Positions 19,470 to 28,913 of a DNA stretch of 64,000 nt are shown here, piece after piece. Source of the stretch: Flavobacterium alvei (GTDB lineage Bacteria; Bacteroidota; Bacteroidia; Flavobacteriales; Flavobacteriaceae). Both the position numbers and the translations under genes were made by a program. Each line of letters starts with the position of its first letter. The stretch's first letter is position 1. The notes below the pieces were generated by a model. It did not search any database and had not been told where the DNA came from. It saw nothing but the letters and a program-made list of their open reading frames with translations. Where the stretch lies: the NCBI RefSeq assembly GCF_002920895.1, contig NZ_PQVG01000002.1:1-64000 (forward strand). The letters are read 5' to 3'.

Positions 19470-19522
19470 AGGTCAGTCAGAGACTGAAAATCACTACCTC
19501 AAAGCCGGAGACTTTGCGGAGC
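19470..19522. repeat. REP palindromes on the 5' side of the RAYT gene
   Basis: Contains GTCAGTCAGAGACTGAA (a palindrome around CAGAG) and then CAAAGCCGGAGACTTTGCGG, the inverted form of the block at 18798. Bases 19485-19518 match 20202-20235 with one mismatch. Confidence 0.8.
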
Positions 19523-19537
19523 AATAAAAGATATTAA

Positions 19538-20065
19538 TCATTTCATAAATTTTGATTTTAGCCAATAAAAAATTACAACACCAATAATTAATATAACCAT
19601 AGCCCATACTTTAATATTGTCTTGTTCTTTTCGATACTCAGGTGTTCCATTTTCATAGTTTCTCAAAGCTTGTTCCCGAGCTTTTTTTCTGCCATATTTT
19701 GTATTTGGATTGTAGTTTCTATTCTCTAGAGCAGAAGTACTACTTAAATAAATTGGAATTTTATTTGTTTTAAACTCCTCTAATTCTGCTTCAATATCAC
19801 TAGTATCAATTTCATCTTCTTCCAACGCATTAATAAAAATAACATATAGATTTATAAGATAATCGTAATAGAATTCATCTTTTCTTGTGTGTGTTTTATG
19901 CCAATTCATTAATGAATTAAATGCTGCTTTATAAAAATCAATTTTAATTTCTTCTGAATATCCATGTTCTTCAATCACTCTAACAAATTCTGTATGTAAT
20001 TGATTTTTATCTCCTTTAAATTCTGTTAATAAAAGTTTATTGTATTTAGTCTCCGATAACTTCAA
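19538..20065 (-). CDS. Hypothetical protein with C-terminal membrane anchor
   Basis: 175 residues: a mostly helical, charged N-terminal part (about 1-110), an Arg/Lys/Asn-rich linker (NTKYGRKKAREQALRNYENG), and one membrane helix at about 153-168 followed by a short basic tail, so a tail-anchored topology with the N-terminus in the cytoplasm. No family recognised. It lies between two REP blocks, separate from RAYT and YifB. Confidence 0.65.
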   Translation of the reverse strand: MKLSETKYNKLLLTEFKGDKNQLHTEFVRVIEEHGYSEEIKIDFYKAAFNSLMNWHKTHTRKDEFYYDYLINLYVIFINALEEDEIDTSDIEAELEEFKTNKIPIYLSSTSALENRNYNPNTKYGRKKAREQALRNYENGTPEYRKEQDNIKVWAMVILIIGVVIFYWLKSKFMK

Positions 20066-20112
20066 AATTATATGGTTTTAGTATTAATAATTCATTTTTA
20101 TAATCCTTTCCT

Positions 20113-20236
20113 CTCCGCAAAGTCTCCGACTTTGTGGATGTGTTCGTCAGTCTCTGACTGACATAAAATTAAACAATCCAAAACAAAGTCGGTTGGAAAC
20201 CGAAAATCACTACCTCAAAGTCGGAGACTTTGCGGA
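20113..20236. repeat. Composite REP block (BIME-like), no transposase inside
   Basis: TCCGCAAAGTCTCCGACTTT (from 20113) and its inverted partner CAAAGTCGGAGACTTTGCGG (20216-20235) bracket GTCAGTCTCTGACTGAC (about 20146-20162) and AAGTCGGTTGGAAACCGA. This is a pair of REPs in opposite orientation, the arrangement called BIME, and probably a non-autonomous copy mobilised by the RAYT at 18850. Confidence 0.75.
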
Positions 20237-20251
20237 ACATATAATCTGAAA

Positions 20252-21787
20252 CTACCCCAACCATCCATCACGATCCAAACTTCGATACTGAATTGCTTCG
20301 GCAATGTGGGAAGAAATAACTTTTGGAGCGGCTTCTAAGTCGGCTATGGTTCGGGCAACTTTCAGGATTCTGTCATAAGCACGAGCTGAAAGATTTAGGC
20401 GTTCCATTGCGGTTTTTAATAATTGTTTAGAATCTTCGTCGAGAGCACAATATTCTCGAATGTGTTTCGTATTCATTTGGGCATTGTAATGAATATGTTC
20501 CATTTGAATAAAACGCTCCGATTGGATTTCTCTTGCCGAGGTTACTCGCTTTCGAATATCTACGCTACTTTCGGCTTTTTGATCATCTGATAATTTATCG
20601 AAAGGAACGGGTGTTACTTCAATATGAATGTCAATTCTATCCAATAATGGACCTGAAATCTTGCTTAAATAGCGTTGCATTTCGTGTGGTGAAGACGTTT
20701 GTGGCGAATCGGGATCATTAAAAAAACCACTCGGACTCGGATTCATACTCGCCACCAACATAAATGACGATGGATACGTCACAGTAAACTTAGCTCTTGA
20801 AATGGTCACTTCCCTATCTTCTAGCGGTTGACGCATTACTTCGAGAACTTCACGCTTGAATTCCGGCAATTCGTCCAAAAACAAAACGCCATTGTGCGCC
20901 ATCGAAATTTCACCGGGTTGTGGGTAGCTTCCTCCTCCAACAAGTGCCACATTCGAAATAGTATGGTGCGGACTTCTGAAAGGTCTTTGGTTCATCAAAC
21001 CCACTTCCTTCAACTTACCAGCCACACTATGGATCTTGGTAGTTTCGAGAGCTTCACGCAAAGTCATTGGAGGCAAAATACTAGGTAATCGTTTGGCAAG
21101 CATTGTTTTTCCTGCTCCAGGAGGACCAATTAAAATAATGTTATGACCACCTGCTGCGGCAATTTCCATACATCTTTTTATAGACTCCTGCCCTTTTACA
21201 TCGCTAAAATCGAATTCGGGAAAGTCTAAGGTTTTATAAAACTCGGCTCTGGTATCGATTATGGTGGGTTCTAAACTGCCTTTTCCCTCGAAGAAATCAA
21301 TAACTTCTTGCACATTTTCTACTCCATAAACATCTAATCCAGCAACAATTGCGGCTTCTTTTACATTTTGTTTGGGTAGAAAAAAACCTTTAAATCCTTC
21401 TTCTTTGGCTTTAATAGCAATGGGCAAAGCGCCACGAATGGGTTGCAAACTTCCGTCTAACGAAAGTTCTCCCATAATTATATATTGGTCAATTTCATCC
21501 CCTTTTATTTGTCCAGAAGCCACAAGTATTCCAATGGCAAGAGTCAAATCATAAGCCGATCCTTCTTTTCTCAAATCGGCAGGCGCCATATTGATGGTAA
21601 TTTTCTTAACCGGTAGTGAATACCCATTATTTTTTAGCGCAGCAGCAATTCGGTAACTACTTTCTTTGATTGCATTGTCGGGCAAACCAACTAAATGATA
21701 TCCAACTCCTTTGTCTATATTGACTTCAACGGTAATGGTTGTTGCTTCAACACCAAAAACGGCACTTCCAAAAACTTTGACTAACAT
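20252..21787 (-). CDS. YifB/ComM-like Mg-chelatase-type AAA+ ATPase
   Basis: 511 residues: N-terminal Lon-protease-like (ChlI) domain (about 1-170; the 'AIGILVASGQIKGD' and 'GELSLDGSLQPIRGALPIAI' stretches), then the AAA+ domain with Walker A in ILIGPPGAGKTMLAKRLPS and Walker B 'HNGVLFLDELPEF', then the Mg-chelatase C-terminal domain ending in ARAYDRILKVARTIADLE. ComM is a hexameric helicase aiding branch migration in natural transformation; the role in Bacteroidetes is inferred. Confidence 0.93.
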   Translation of the reverse strand: MLVKVFGSAVFGVEATTITVEVNIDKGVGYHLVGLPDNAIKESSYRIAAALKNNGYSLPVKKITINMAPADLRKEGSAYDLTLAIGILVASGQIKGDEIDQYIIMGELSLDGSLQPIRGALPIAIKAKEEGFKGFFLPKQNVKEAAIVAGLDVYGVENVQEVIDFFEGKGSLEPTIIDTRAEFYKTLDFPEFDFSDVKGQESIKRCMEIAAAGGHNIILIGPPGAGKTMLAKRLPSILPPMTLREALETTKIHSVAGKLKEVGLMNQRPFRSPHHTISNVALVGGGSYPQPGEISMAHNGVLFLDELPEFKREVLEVMRQPLEDREVTISRAKFTVTYPSSFMLVASMNPSPSGFFNDPDSPQTSSPHEMQRYLSKISGPLLDRIDIHIEVTPVPFDKLSDDQKAESSVDIRKRVTSAREIQSERFIQMEHIHYNAQMNTKHIREYCALDEDSKQLLKTAMERLNLSARAYDRILKVARTIADLEAAPKVISSHIAEAIQYRSLDRDGWLG

Positions 21788-21876
21788 AATTGTACAATTA
21801 AAAATCTAAATTTAATCTAAATTTCCTTTCAAAATGAAAAATATTTTCGAATTGTTACAATTTGTATTTTCCTTAA

Positions 21877-22863
21877 TCAGGAAGGATATTCTAATCCGAT
21901 TTGATTTTTGACCAGATCTACTATTTTTATAAGATCTAAACTATTTTGGTGTGACCAAAGTTCACTTTCAATTCTGTTTTCTTTAATACACTGATGACAT
22001 TCTTCTATTTCGTATGTAAATCCCTTACCTTTGGTTGGCAATAGAAATTCTTCTTCATGATTTTCAATATTCAAAGTATAGGACTGTGCTTCATGCCACA
22101 TTGTGTTCAAATTAATTCTCCCTTTGGTACCATTTATAGTTGCTTTTATATTGGAAGTCGATACAAAACTCGAATGCAAAATGGCTTGAGCATTTTCGTA
22201 TTGCAAAATCATGGAAGTTTGCAAATCGGCTCCTGATGTATGAAAATTTGATTTTGCTACTATTTCGGTGGGAATTCCTAACAGAATATAACATAAAAAC
22301 AAAGGATACACTCCAACATCTAAAAGTGCCCCTCCGCCTAGTTTCATATCGGTTTTTCTATCGCCAACCTCACCAAATTTTTCGACATAAAATGCAAAAT
22401 CGGCATTAATGTATTTCACTTCGCCAATCTCGCCCCTTTTAATTCTTGAAAAAGCTTCTCGAAAAGAAGGATTAAATCGAGTCCAGAAAGCTTCCATAAA
22501 AAATTTAGTATTGGCTTTTGATGCTTGAATCATTTGCAAAGCATCTTCATAATTTAAGGCTATTGGTTTTTCGCAAAGAATATGCTTGTTATTTTGCAAA
22601 CCTTTTATGGTCAAAGAAGCGTGCGAATTGTGAGGCGTTGCGATATATAGAATGTCAATATTATCGTCATTAATAATATCATCATAGGTAGAATAGGCTT
22701 TTTTGCACTGATATTTTTTGGCAAATTCTTTTGATTTTTCAGAATCTCTAGAAGCAACGGCTGCAAGCTCAGCATCTTCGACCAACAATAAATCTTTAGC
22801 AAATTGATGGGCAATATTTCCCAAACCAATAATTCCCCAACGAATCTTTCTATTCTCTTTCAT
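21877..22863 (-). CDS. Gfo/Idh/MocA family oxidoreductase
   Basis: 328 residues. The Rossmann GIIGLGNIAHQFAKDL at the N-terminus binds NAD(P). 'ILCEKPIALNYEDALQMI' holds the EKP motif with the catalytic Lys, and 'GGGALLDVGVYPLFLCYILL' is the conserved C-terminal-domain motif. It oxidises or reduces a sugar or trans-dihydrodiol; resemblance to dimeric dihydrodiol dehydrogenases is fair, but substrate is open. Divergent from the dipeptide epimerase over a 233-base AT-rich gap without recognised structure. Confidence 0.9.
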   Translation of the reverse strand: MKENRKIRWGIIGLGNIAHQFAKDLLLVEDAELAAVASRDSEKSKEFAKKYQCKKAYSTYDDIINDDNIDILYIATPHNSHASLTIKGLQNNKHILCEKPIALNYEDALQMIQASKANTKFFMEAFWTRFNPSFREAFSRIKRGEIGEVKYINADFAFYVEKFGEVGDRKTDMKLGGGALLDVGVYPLFLCYILLGIPTEIVAKSNFHTSGADLQTSMILQYENAQAILHSSFVSTSNIKATINGTKGRINLNTMWHEAQSYTLNIENHEEEFLLPTKGKGFTYEIEECHQCIKENRIESELWSHQNSLDLIKIVDLVKNQIGLEYPS

Positions 22864-23096
22864 CTTTTTTTGAATTTATACTCAACTGATTTAGATTCAA
22901 ATATACATTATATGTTTCTTTTATTGGTAAAATGAGAATCTAAAAAAGATAAAAAAGCATTTAAAATAGAGCAATTTTTTCTATTTCATAAAATTGATTT
23001 CAAAATAAAATTTACTTGTATTTTTTGTTTGAAAACCGACATTTAATACTTTACTTTGTTATAAATTTAACATTTATTCAACTTTAAGTCCTAAAA

Positions 23097-24110
23097 ATGA
23101 AATTAATACTTAGAACATTTAATCTTAAATTAAAACATCCTTTTACCATTTCAAGAGAATCTCATACGATACAACCTTCCTTAATAGTCGAATTACAAAG
23201 TGGTGGCTATTCTGGCTTTGGCGAAGCAACTTCAAATCCTTATTATAAAATTACGGTAGATTCGATGATGGCTAATTTAGAAAAAATAATTCCGTTTATC
23301 GAAAGTGTGACTGATGAAACTCCTGAAGTATTTTGGCAAAAAGCGCATCAATTATTAAAGCAAGATATGTTTGCTCTTTGTGCATTAGATATGGCTTATA
23401 ATGATTTGTATGCTCGACAACAAGGCAAAAAACTCTACGAATTATGGGGATATTCAACAGATAAAAACCCAATGACCGATTATACTATTGGTATTGACAG
23501 TATCGAAAAAATGGTGTCAAAGATGAAGGAATTGCCATGGCCCATTTATAAAATCAAATTAGGAACCCAAGAAGATATTGCCATTGTAACCGAATTAAGA
23601 AAACATACCGATGCCATTTTTAGAATTGATGCCAATTGTGGATGGACTGTTGAAGAAACATTAAATAATGCTGTCGAACTCAAAAAACTAGGTGTAGAAT
23701 TCTTAGAACAACCCCTAAAAGCTGATAATTGGGAAGGTCACAAAGTTGTATTCAGAAATTCTGTCTTGCCTGTTATTGCTGACGAAAGCTGTATTATTAA
23801 AGAAGATGTAGCCAAATGTTACAATCATTTTCACGGGGTGAATGTCAAATTAGTAAAATGTGGTGGGCTAACACCTGCAAGAAGAATGATTTCGCAAGCC
23901 AGAAAACTTGGAATGAAAACAATGGTAGGTTGTATGACCGAATCTACAGTAGGAATTTCGGCTATTGCTCATTTATTGCCCGAATTAGACTTTGTTGATA
24001 TGGATGGCGGATTATTATTGGCCGAAGATATTGCAACAGGAATAACACTCCACGATGGAAAAATCCAATATTCTGAGCTAAACGGAACAGGAGTTACTTT
24101 AATATCCTAA
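23097..24110 (+). CDS. Dipeptide epimerase (L-Ala-D/L-Glu epimerase-like, enolase superfamily)
   Basis: 337 residues. Muconate-lactonizing-enzyme fold: the first catalytic Lys pair is in YKIKLGT, metal ligands are Asp in FRIDANCGW, Glu in LEQPL and Asp in ADESC, and the opposite-face Lys is in NVKLVKCGG. The family epimerises L-Ala-D-Glu from murein to L-Ala-L-Glu so that peptidases can recycle it. The aminotransferase gene starts 3 bases after its stop, which suggests a coupled step. Confidence 0.9.
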   Translation: MKLILRTFNLKLKHPFTISRESHTIQPSLIVELQSGGYSGFGEATSNPYYKITVDSMMANLEKIIPFIESVTDETPEVFWQKAHQLLKQDMFALCALDMAYNDLYARQQGKKLYELWGYSTDKNPMTDYTIGIDSIEKMVSKMKELPWPIYKIKLGTQEDIAIVTELRKHTDAIFRIDANCGWTVEETLNNAVELKKLGVEFLEQPLKADNWEGHKVVFRNSVLPVIADESCIIKEDVAKCYNHFHGVNVKLVKCGGLTPARRMISQARKLGMKTMVGCMTESTVGISAIAHLLPELDFVDMDGGLLLAEDIATGITLHDGKIQYSELNGTGVTLIS

Positions 24111-24113
24111 ATA

Positions 24114-25121
24114 ATGATTGTAAATGAGTTTCCAGACCGATTAATAACCATTGATGGTGTCGAATATTTATACTTTGGTGGAACCAATTTTTTAGGAATC
24201 GCTACAAATCCTGATTTTCAGAACATTTTATTTGAAAGCATTAAAAAATGGGGATCCTCTTATGGAAGTTCTAGAAATTCGAATATAAAACTCTCTATTT
24301 ACGAAACTGCCGAAAAATTATTGGCAAAAAAAACTAACTCTCAAGCCACATTAACCGTTTCGTCGGGAATGTTGGCGGGAAAATTAGTAGTGGACTATCT
24401 CTCGAAAACCACCGATGCGATGTTTCATTTTCCAGATGCACATCCAGCATTACAAAATCCTCCAAGCTTTCCAATTTTAATCAATGGGGAGCTAAACCCT
24501 AAAATATTTGATAAAAACACATCAAAAATTGCTGTTTTAACTGATGCAATTCCATCTCAATATGTAACACCCATTGATTTAAGCATTTTACTTAGCATTC
24601 CTAAAGAAAAAAGAATCGAATTAGTAATTGATGAATCAAATAGTTTCGGGATTCTTGGAAATGAATGGCTAAACGTTATCAAAAGAGAAAATATCAATTT
24701 CATTAAAGTGGCTTCTTTAGGAAAAGCAATGGGGATTTCGGGCGGATTTATTGCTGGAAATCAATCTTTTATTTCCGAAATGCGAAACCAAGCTAGTTTT
24801 ATTGGGGCTTCTGGAATGAATCCTGCTTTTTTGGAAACTTATTGTAACGCACAAGAAATTTACCATTTGCAAAAACAAAAATTAGAACATAATCTACAGT
24901 ATATAGATACCCATTTTAAAAATAGAACAAAATTCACTTTCCATCCCTCCTATCCAATTATCTATTTTGATGATGAATTGATTTCAAAAAATTTATTTGA
25001 CAATAAAATCATCACTACTTCTTTCAAATATACAAATGCTTCGGGCAAACTGAATCGAATTGTTATTACATCCAATCATATAGTAACAGATTTAGACCAA
25101 TTGATAGCTCAATTATATTAA
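24114..25121 (+). CDS. PLP-dependent aminotransferase, class I/II fold (KBL/BioF-like)
   Basis: 335 residues, somewhat short for the class. The N-terminal YLYFGGTNFLGIATNPDF and 'WGSSYGSSRNSNIKLSIYE' resemble 2-amino-3-ketobutyrate CoA ligase/BioF enzymes. The PLP-binding Lys is in 'KVASLGKAMGISGGFIAG', and 'LVIDESNSFGILG' places the Asp that contacts the pyridine nitrogen. Being 3 bases downstream of the dipeptide epimerase, it may act on a murein-derived product or simply share the transcript. Exact reaction unknown. Confidence 0.82.
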   Translation: MIVNEFPDRLITIDGVEYLYFGGTNFLGIATNPDFQNILFESIKKWGSSYGSSRNSNIKLSIYETAEKLLAKKTNSQATLTVSSGMLAGKLVVDYLSKTTDAMFHFPDAHPALQNPPSFPILINGELNPKIFDKNTSKIAVLTDAIPSQYVTPIDLSILLSIPKEKRIELVIDESNSFGILGNEWLNVIKRENINFIKVASLGKAMGISGGFIAGNQSFISEMRNQASFIGASGMNPAFLETYCNAQEIYHLQKQKLEHNLQYIDTHFKNRTKFTFHPSYPIIYFDDELISKNLFDNKIITTSFKYTNASGKLNRIVITSNHIVTDLDQLIAQLY

Positions 25122-25202
25122 TTAAACCTTAAAATTTACTTCTAAGAGCATTAACAAATTGTAAATTTTGACAATAATTTATCTTTCACCCATAAAATTT
25201 AG

Positions 25203-25261
25203 GGGGGTAAAATACAAATTTGACAAAAATCATACTTAAAACAAGTTTTTTTATGGGGGTA
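25203..25261. promoter_or_regulatory. Two G-rich direct repeats upstream of amt
   Basis: GGGGGTA occurs at 25203-25209 and again at 25255-25261 in an otherwise very AT-rich leader, 52 bases apart, close to five helical turns. Each is followed by A-rich sequence ending AAAT. They may bind a nitrogen regulator (inference). Confidence 0.35.
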
Positions 25262-25312
25262 TGAAATGATTTTATACTTTTATCGAAATTTATAACTAAA
25301 AAAACTAAAATT

Positions 25313-26638
25313 ATGCGAAAGATTATTTTAAGTGTGATATTAATCACAATTCTGGTTTTATCAGTGTTTTCGATTTATTTGTTTCCTGAATCTACTGTAT
25401 TAGGAGCTCACGTAGTAGAACTAAAACTTGACACAGGAGATACTGCTTGGATGTTAACAGCTACAGGACTTGTACTATTAATGACTCCAGGTCTAGGATT
25501 CTTTTATGGTGGAATGGTAGGTAAAAAGAACGTAATTAGCACAGTACTTCAAAGCTTTATAGCTATGGTTATTGTAACTGTTCTTTGGGTAATCATTGCA
25601 TTCGGATTGTGTTTTGGACCATCTATAGGTGGCTTTATTGGTGATCCATCCGCAAATTTACTTTTCAATGGAGTAAATTCAACCACAGCTTGGGAATTAG
25701 CACCAACAATTCCATTTATTCTTTTTGCATTATTTCAAGCGAAATTTGCTATCATCACTCCTGCGTTAATTACAGGAGCATTTGCAGAGCGTGTTCGTTT
25801 CTGGGCTTATATCTTGTTTATGGTATTGTTTATCTTATTTATCTACGCACCATTATGTCACATGACTTGGCATCCTGATGGATTATTCTTCGGATGGGGA
25901 GTATTAGATTTCGCTGGTGGAACTGTAGTACATATGAGTGCTGGTTGGGCTGCTCTTGCAGGAGCTATTTTCTTAGGAAAAAGAAAAACACAAAAAACAA
26001 ACCCAGCACGTATTACTTATGTATTATTAGGAACCGGTTTATTATGGTTTGGTTGGTTTGGTTTCAATGCAGGTTCTGCTGTTGGATCTAACGGACTTGC
26101 TGCTCAAGCATTAGGAACTACTACAGTAGCTGCTGGTGCTGCTGCAATGGCTTGGGTTTTCTTAGACAAAATTTTGGGTCACAAATTATCTGCAATGGGA
26201 GCTTGTATCGGAGCTGTTGTTGGTTTAGTTGCCATTACACCTGCTGCTGGATTTGTTACAATTCCTTCTGCACTTGCCATCGGAATCATTGCTAGTATTG
26301 TGAGTAATCTTGTTTGCAGCAAATTCCCTAAAGGAAAAATCGATGATGCCCTAGATGTATTTGCTTGTCACGGTGTTGGTGGTATGGTTGGTATGCTATT
26401 AACTGGTGTATTTGCTTCAAAATCAGTAAACGCTATTGTAGGAGACAATCAAGGTTTAATCTACGGTGATGCTACTTTGTTCTTAATCCAATTAAAAGCA
26501 TTAGTAATCGTTTCAATATTTGCTTTCTGTGCTTCTTATGCTTTATTCTTTATTGTGAATAAAATAACTCCTCTAAGAGTTTCTGAAGAGAAAGAAGAAT
26601 TAGGATTAGACATCTCTCAACACGGAGAGTACCTATAA
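25313..26638 (+). CDS. amt: Ammonium transporter, Amt/MEP/Rh family
   Basis: 441 residues. A signal-like helix at the N-terminus precedes 11 membrane helices. DTAWMLTATGLVLLMTPGLG, 'FYGGMVGKKNVISTVLQSF' and 'DFAGGTVVHMSAGWAALAGA' are Amt signatures; the pore His pair sits in the VVHMSAG segment and in the later 'DVFACHGVGGMVGMLLTGVF'. It conducts ammonium across the inner membrane. No glnK/PII gene is next to it, which is unusual but not rare. Strong terminator downstream. Confidence 0.95.
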   Translation: MRKIILSVILITILVLSVFSIYLFPESTVLGAHVVELKLDTGDTAWMLTATGLVLLMTPGLGFFYGGMVGKKNVISTVLQSFIAMVIVTVLWVIIAFGLCFGPSIGGFIGDPSANLLFNGVNSTTAWELAPTIPFILFALFQAKFAIITPALITGAFAERVRFWAYILFMVLFILFIYAPLCHMTWHPDGLFFGWGVLDFAGGTVVHMSAGWAALAGAIFLGKRKTQKTNPARITYVLLGTGLLWFGWFGFNAGSAVGSNGLAAQALGTTTVAAGAAAMAWVFLDKILGHKLSAMGACIGAVVGLVAITPAAGFVTIPSALAIGIIASIVSNLVCSKFPKGKIDDALDVFACHGVGGMVGMLLTGVFASKSVNAIVGDNQGLIYGDATLFLIQLKALVIVSIFAFCASYALFFIVNKITPLRVSEEKEELGLDISQHGEYL

Positions 26639-26660
26639 AATACCATTTATTTAATTTTTG

Positions 26661-26698
26661 AAACACTCTAGAAATTAGTTTTTAGAGTGTTTTTTTTT
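26661..26698 (+). terminator. Terminator of amt
   Basis: Perfect 10-bp stem AAACACTCTA (26661-26670) with TAGAGTGTTT (26683-26692), then a run of T. It ends the rightward amt transcript. Confidence 0.88.
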
Positions 26699-26717
26699 GC
26701 TTAAAAATCTTTCTAAC

Positions 26718-26753
26718 AAAAAAAATCGCAATCCAAATAAATGAATTGCGATT
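26718..26753 (-). terminator. Terminator of purC
   Basis: Stem AATCGCAAT (26724-26732) with ATTGCGATT (26745-26753) and, read leftward, a T run from the A-rich 26718-26725. It sits 21 bases beyond the purC stop and faces the amt terminator. Confidence 0.85.
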
Positions 26754-26773
26754 CTCACAAATACTCTTAAAAG

Positions 26774-27730
26774 TTATTTCAAACTTTCCAAATACCCTAA
26801 AACATTTCTCTCTATACGTTCGTTAATATTGGAAATATCAGCTTTTACAAATTTTTCACCTAGAATGTTTTCGTATAACTCGATATATCTATCCGAAACA
26901 GTTTCAATATATTCATCGGTCATATTCGGAATTTGTTGTCCTTCTTGCCCTTGAAAACCATTTTCGATTAACCAACGACGCACAAATTCTTTCGATAATT
27001 GTTTTTGTTCTTCACCTCTATCTTGTCTTTCTTGATACCCTTCAGAATAGAAATAACGAGAAGAATCTGGAGTATGAATTTCGTCAATAAGAACAATTAC
27101 TCCGTCTTTGGTTTTTCCAAATTCATATTTTGTATCTACTAAAATCAATCCACGACTGGCAGCAATTTCAGTTCCTCGTTGAAATAAAGCTCTGGTATAT
27201 TTTTCTAAAACCAAATAATCTTCTTCGCTAACAATTCCTTTTAATAAAATATCTTCACGAGAAATATCTTCATCGTGAGAACCATTGTCGGCTTTAGTAG
27301 TTGGAGTTATAATCGGTTCTGGAAATTTATCGTTTTCTTTCAAACCTTCAGCCATTGTTACGCCACAAACTTGTCTTCTTCCTGCGGCATATTCGCGTGC
27401 AGCGTGACCCGAAACATAACCACGAATAACCATTTCTACTTTGAAAGGAGTACACAAATGGCCAACAGCTACACTTGGATCGGGAGTGGCAACTAACCAA
27501 TTGGGAACAATATCTTGGGTTAATTCCATAAATTTGGTGGCAATTTGATTCAGAATTTGTCCCTTATAGGGAATTCCTTTTGGTAAAACCACGTCAAAAG
27601 CCGAAAGCCTATCGGTAGCAACCATAACCAAAAGTTCGTCATTGATATTGTAAACTTCTCTAACTTTTCCTCGGTAAACTGATTTCTGATTCGGAAAATT
27701 GAAATTGGTAGTGGTAATTGTATTACTCAT
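26774..27730 (-). CDS. purC: Phosphoribosylaminoimidazole-succinocarboxamide synthase
   Basis: 318 residues, the longer form seen in Bacteroidetes and yeast-like SAICAR synthases. It joins CAIR and aspartate with ATP in de novo purine synthesis. The N-terminal '[20 protein letters not shown]' (glycine-rich ATP loop KVREVY), [19 protein letters not shown] and the '[20 protein letters not shown]'-type segment (here [13 protein letters not shown]) are conserved. Standing alone, with its own terminator. Confidence 0.96.
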   Translation of the reverse strand: MSNTITTTNFNFPNQKSVYRGKVREVYNINDELLVMVATDRLSAFDVVLPKGIPYKGQILNQIATKFMELTQDIVPNWLVATPDPSVAVGHLCTPFKVEMVIRGYVSGHAAREYAAGRRQVCGVTMAEGLKENDKFPEPIITPTTKADNGSHDEDISREDILLKGIVSEEDYLVLEKYTRALFQRGTEIAASRGLILVDTKYEFGKTKDGVIVLIDEIHTPDSSRYFYSEGYQERQDRGEEQKQLSKEFVRRWLIENGFQGQEGQQIPNMTDEYIETVSDRYIELYENILGEKFVKADISNINERIERNVLGYLESLK

Positions 27731-27852
27731 TGGTTTTTGTGTTGTTATTTTTTATGAATGCAAATTTAAAACTAATTAATAGAGAACACAAAGAAAACCC
27801 AAAATTCTATTTCAAAGTCATTTGAGGTTTTAAAATAAACACTTCAATCAAA

Positions 27853-28668
27853 TTAAGAAAACAAATTAGCTGACAAATATTTAGCAACACCTTCGTTATC
27901 ATTAGAATTAATCACTTCTAAATGCTTTAATTTACTTTTTAAACTTTCGACTGCATTTTCCATAATCAAGGATTTCCCTGAAGAAATAAGCATTTTTTCG
28001 TCATTAAAACCATCTCCAAAAGCAATAGATTCTTCGAAAGTATAGTTTTCTATTGCTAAAATTTTAGAAATAGCGACACTTTTATCTACCGATTTATCCA
28101 TAAATTCTAAACAAAACGGAAGACTAAAAGCATAATGAAATTCCTCTGAATGTACTTTCATAATTTTATCCTTTAACTCTACCAATTTATAATGATTGTC
28201 GTGAGTAAAAAATAATTTTATGGCACTCAAATCTTCCATAACACTGTAATCTACAATTTCAAACGGATAATTCATCACGGTTTGAAAACTGTTTAACTTT
28301 TTATTTTCCTTATTGGTTTGCCAAGCTTTTTCTTTAAACAAAACGGTAGTAAACTCTGGGTCGATATCCATATCCAAAATCGATTTTATGGCATCACTTT
28401 TAATGTCAAAAGAATAAATTAGTTCTTTTGTGGGCGAATGAATTCTCGCTCCATTGGAAGTCACTAAATAAGCGGGACAACCTAAATCTTCAACTATTGG
28501 CAACGCATCCAGATGATGACGCCCTGTAGCCACAATAATGAGATAGTTTTCGTTGTGAAGTTGCTGAAAAACAGCCTTTGTATATTCTGAAATTTGATGT
28601 TTATTGTTGAGTAATGTTCCGTCTAAATCGCTTACTATTACTTTTATTTTGGAAAAATCTGCAGTCAT
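27853..28668 (-). CDS. Cof-type HAD-IIB family phosphatase
   Basis: 271 residues. Motif I DLDGTLLNNKHQIS (nucleophile and acid Asp), motif II 'IIVATGRH', a cap domain (about 85-190), Lys in 'DKSVAISKIL' and motif III/IV FGDGFNDEKMLISSG. These enzymes dephosphorylate sugar phosphates or flavin/pyridoxal phosphates in the cytoplasm. Substrate unknown. Its ATG is 253 bases from the next gene's stop across a region with several palindromes. Confidence 0.9.
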   Translation of the reverse strand: MTADFSKIKVIVSDLDGTLLNNKHQISEYTKAVFQQLHNENYLIIVATGRHHLDALPIVEDLGCPAYLVTSNGARIHSPTKELIYSFDIKSDAIKSILDMDIDPEFTTVLFKEKAWQTNKENKKLNSFQTVMNYPFEIVDYSVMEDLSAIKLFFTHDNHYKLVELKDKIMKVHSEEFHYAFSLPFCLEFMDKSVDKSVAISKILAIENYTFEESIAFGDGFNDEKMLISSGKSLIMENAVESLKSKLKHLEVINSNDNEGVAKYLSANLFS

Positions 28669-28741
28669 ATCAAATAATTGTGTAGGGCAAATTTAAGGAT
28701 TTATACTTGGAGGAAAAAAATTCATTTCTAAGATCCTCTTT

Positions 28742-28800
28742 AAAATCCCATAGAGATTCAGTATTTAACGAAAGAATTAATTGACCAAAAAATCCTAGCG
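28742..28800. repeat. Short inverted repeat AAATCCC / GGGATTT
   Basis: AAATCCCATAG (from 28742) is partly mirrored by CTAGCGGGATTT (ending about 28806). It belongs to a cluster of palindromes between the HAD gene and the small membrane protein. Confidence 0.35.
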
Positions 28801-28838
28801 GGATTTCATATTTATAAAAAAACAAAATCAATTATTGG

Positions 28839-28862
28839 ATTCGACCCCAGCTGGGGTCGAAT
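28839..28862. repeat. Perfect 24-bp palindrome centred on CCAGCTGG
   Basis: ATTCGACCCCAG followed by its exact complement (12 + 12). It is GC-rich in an AT-rich gap and has no T run, so it is not a standard terminator. It looks like a mobile REP-type unit or a protein-binding site. Confidence 0.7.
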
Positions 28863-28913
28863 ATCATTACAAATCAATTCAATTTCTATAAATATTTATC
28901 GTTCTATAAATAT

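Noticed and set aside
28839..28862. 24-bp palindrome as a terminator
   Set aside because: No T run on either side in the direction of any gene; listed as a repeat.
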